This document shows positions 62,409-64,000 of a DNA stretch of 64,000 bases, one piece after another (the stretch's first letter is position 1; the number at the start of each line of letters is the position of its first letter). A model generated the notes under the pieces. The model was not told where the DNA came from. It did no database searches and saw only the letters and a list, made by a program, of their open reading frames with translations. Position numbers and translations under genes: made by a program. Source of the stretch: Ciona intestinalis (taxonomy: Eukaryota > Chordata > Ascidiacea > Phlebobranchia > Cionidae); assembly GCF_000224145.3 (NCBI RefSeq), contig NC_020173.2, positions 4,475,001-4,539,000 on the forward strand. The letters run 5' to 3'.

Positions 62409-64000
62409 TCAAATGTAGGTAACACTGAGCAGAGGATTCAAAGCAGCCGTTCCCGTAGTTTTATCCCCGTGCGCTAGGATTTCTTGCACAGTTACAAAGC
62501 TGTCGAGTAGCATACGCTTATGTTTACGACGTTCCATTTTCTTGTGACTTAACTCGACAATGTCCGTGTCCGCTGGTACGTTTTCAGTGAGAACTTCCAG
62601 CCGACAACGTTGCATGAAATCCCGACGACGCTTCTTCTCTCGCGCATGCCGCAGGTGTCGCTTACGTTCCTCTCGTGACCAATGCCGACCGAGCTTAAGC
62701 TCTGTCATCGCATCGTCGTCGGTGGTCACCCCGCATCTTTCAACGAGCAATTTTTGTTCCCTATCACGAAGAACTTTTTCTCTCACAGGTCGTTTTGTGA
62801 TGTACCTGGTCCCGTCCCGGCTCACACGTACTTTCCACTCCATACGAACATCACCGTTTGAACTACCTTCACCCACTGTGTTCGTTGCACCTTTAATGTT
62901 ATCCATGCTCGGTGCTGAACCCTCGGTATACGACTGAGACCTCGTCGCCATGTTGGGTCGATTACATAACACAGATGGGTTCATATTGTCCGACGAGCGG
63001 CGGAATTTGTGGTTCTTAGATCTTGAAGGGAAATCGTTGCTTCCTGCGCTTTTACTGAAACTGTTCGGATCCCGGTGACGCTTACTGGTCAAGTGATTGG
63101 AAGCTGGCAAGTCAGTGCAAGTGCTCTCACCGGCCGAGTTCCGAGATTGCGATGCAACAACTGTTTCGCTTTCAGATCTGTCCTTACTGCTACTGGCGTC
63201 GCCAACACTTCTGGAATCTGACCGGTTCCTTGACCTGGACATCGAGTTTTGTTCAATTGTTTCAGGTGTCTGGGTATGCCGCCGATTCTTAGCAACTGCG
63301 GCTGCTGCTTTCCACAACTCTTTCGTCGATGCTGTAAGCGAAGCTGACGTGTGGAAGTTCGGGCCTTGAGGTGGGTGAAGTAACCTAGGTAACGGGGTGG
63401 GTGGGAGCTTCGGTGGGGTAGCAGAAGTGAATATGGAACTAAATTCAACCCCCGCGTCCTCAAAACCTTCAGACTCGCTGTCCTCGGCGTGGGTGAGGTA
63501 ACAGGCCGGCCCTTCACCGTCGCTATTAGCGTCGCTGCTGATATAAGATATAGTAGGTCCGGTGTGCGGTTTGGTAATGCTCTTTTTAGGGGACAGTGGA
63601 GGCGATAGAGAGTCAATGCTTATTCGGGGAGCGCTCGCAGTGCTTGTGCTACGGAAACTTTCCCCTGTGCTGTAAGCTGATGACGTGTTGTCAGTTGCGC
63701 TGTTTGAGTTTCGTTCAGCCGCAATAGCAACGATCACGTCTTCCATGTTTGCAGTGCTGGAAATACCAGCAGGGTGGAAATTTCGGGAGTCCTTGTTTTC
63801 AATCTGACGAATTTTGTCCTCGTAGTCCTGACGGGCGATTTTCACCCATGGACTGACGTCATCGTCTACGTCATCGGGTGTACAGTTTGGACTTTTTGGT
63901 GCATCTTCTAACTCTAGGTGCTGTATAGCATCGCTCAGCCGTTGGAATTGGTTAGATTTTTCTTCTGTTATCGATCTTTCCATGGAACCCTTTGCGGAGT
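62409..64000 (-). CDS. PDZRN3/PDZRN4-like (LNX-family) protein, 3' coding exon, partial
   Basis: The open frame continues past the right edge; ATG at 63983 is probably internal (SAKGSMERS). Ser/Thr-rich, disordered sequence with PPLSPKKS and PPTPLPRLL is followed by the conserved C-terminal block of PDZRN3/4: WKVRVSRDGTRYITKRPVR, TTDDDAMTELKLGRHWS, REERKRHLRHAREKKRRRDF, IVELSHKKMERRKHKR and VQEILAHG..NPLLSVTYI, against human ..NPLLSVTTV. The last residues T-Y-I form a class I PDZ-binding motif, as in the family. Upstream RING and PDZ exons must lie outside the window. In vertebrates PDZRN3 is an E3 ligase at muscle and vascular junctions. The exon is CpG-rich, unlike the housekeeping genes to its left. 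Confidence 0.93.
   Translation of the reverse strand, partial: SAKGSMERSITEEKSNQFQRLSDAIQHLELEDAPKSPNCTPDDVDDDVSPWVKIARQDYEDKIRQIENKDSRNFHPAGISSTANMEDVIVAIAAERNSNSATDNTSSAYSTGESFRSTSTASAPRISIDSLSPPLSPKKSITKPHTGPTISYISSDANSDGEGPACYLTHAEDSESEGFEDAGVEFSSIFTSATPPKLPPTPLPRLLHPPQGPNFHTSASLTASTKELWKAAAAVAKNRRHTQTPETIEQNSMSRSRNRSDSRSVGDASSSKDRSESETVVASQSRNSAGESTCTDLPASNHLTSKRHRDPNSFSKSAGSNDFPSRSKNHKFRRSSDNMNPSVLCNRPNMATRSQSYTEGSAPSMDNIKGATNTVGEGSSNGDVRMEWKVRVSRDGTRYITKRPVREKVLRDREQKLLVERCGVTTDDDAMTELKLGRHWSREERKRHLRHAREKKRRRDFMQRCRLEVLTENVPADTDIVELSHKKMERRKHKRMLLDSFVTVQEILAHGDKTTGTAALNPLLSVTYI

Noticed and set aside
62560-62937. Plus-strand frames of 125 and 90 codons over 62560-63369
   Set aside because: Antisense to the conserved PDZRN3/4 C-terminal block; no family resemblance.

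Overview
The window looks like a tunicate nuclear chromosome, most likely Ciona (C. intestinalis/robusta type). Evidence: AT-rich DNA with many short introns, chordate-type orthologues (BRD8, KMT2E/SETD5, SEPHS, RNF24/122, DDB1, NFKBIL1, RAB28, PDZRN3/4), dense packing, short tRNA-like SINEs, and sharp switches between CpG-poor gene bodies and CpG-rich spacers, as known for Ciona. Species is an inference; orthology rests on remembered protein sequences, not on a search.

Layout, left to right. 1-7.0 kb: CpG-rich DNA with no gene I can support. 7.4-12.8 kb (-): BRD8, a NuA4/TIP60 subunit, with N-terminal exon(s) apparently lost in a 50-N gap. 14.65-15.49 kb (+): a two-exon calmodulin-like gene, the only plus-strand gene. 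16.95-30.58 kb (-): a KMT2E(MLL5)/SETD5-type PHD-SET gene. 32.3-36.4 kb (-): selenophosphate synthetase with two alternative first coding exons, one with in-frame UGA (selenocysteine), one with Gly, plus a SECIS hairpin in the 3' UTR. 39.8-42.06 kb (-): RNF24/RNF122-like membrane RING-H2 ligase. 43.6-55.9 kb (-): DDB1 (about 27 exons). 56.2-57.4 kb (-): intronless NFKBIL1. 58.0-60.9 kb (-): RAB28. 62.4-64.0 kb (-): 3' part of a PDZRN3/4-type gene running off the right edge.

Eight of nine genes are on the minus strand. RAB28, NFKBIL1 and DDB1 are tightly packed: only 287 bases separate the NFKBIL1 stop from the DDB1 start, no AATAAA lies between them, and NFKBIL1 has an orphan 3' splice site 43 bases before its ATG, which suggests a trans-spliced operon. 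The most striking locus is the selenophosphate synthetase: one gene encodes a Sec and a Gly enzyme through mutually exclusive exons, carries its own SECIS, and appears to have a glutamine-rich C-terminal extension of about 90 residues. The bulk of the remaining signal is repeats: nine SINE-like copies (seven in DDB1 introns), a short element that sits next to DDB1 exon edges, and local duplications inside KMT2E introns, one including a decayed copy of a coding exon.
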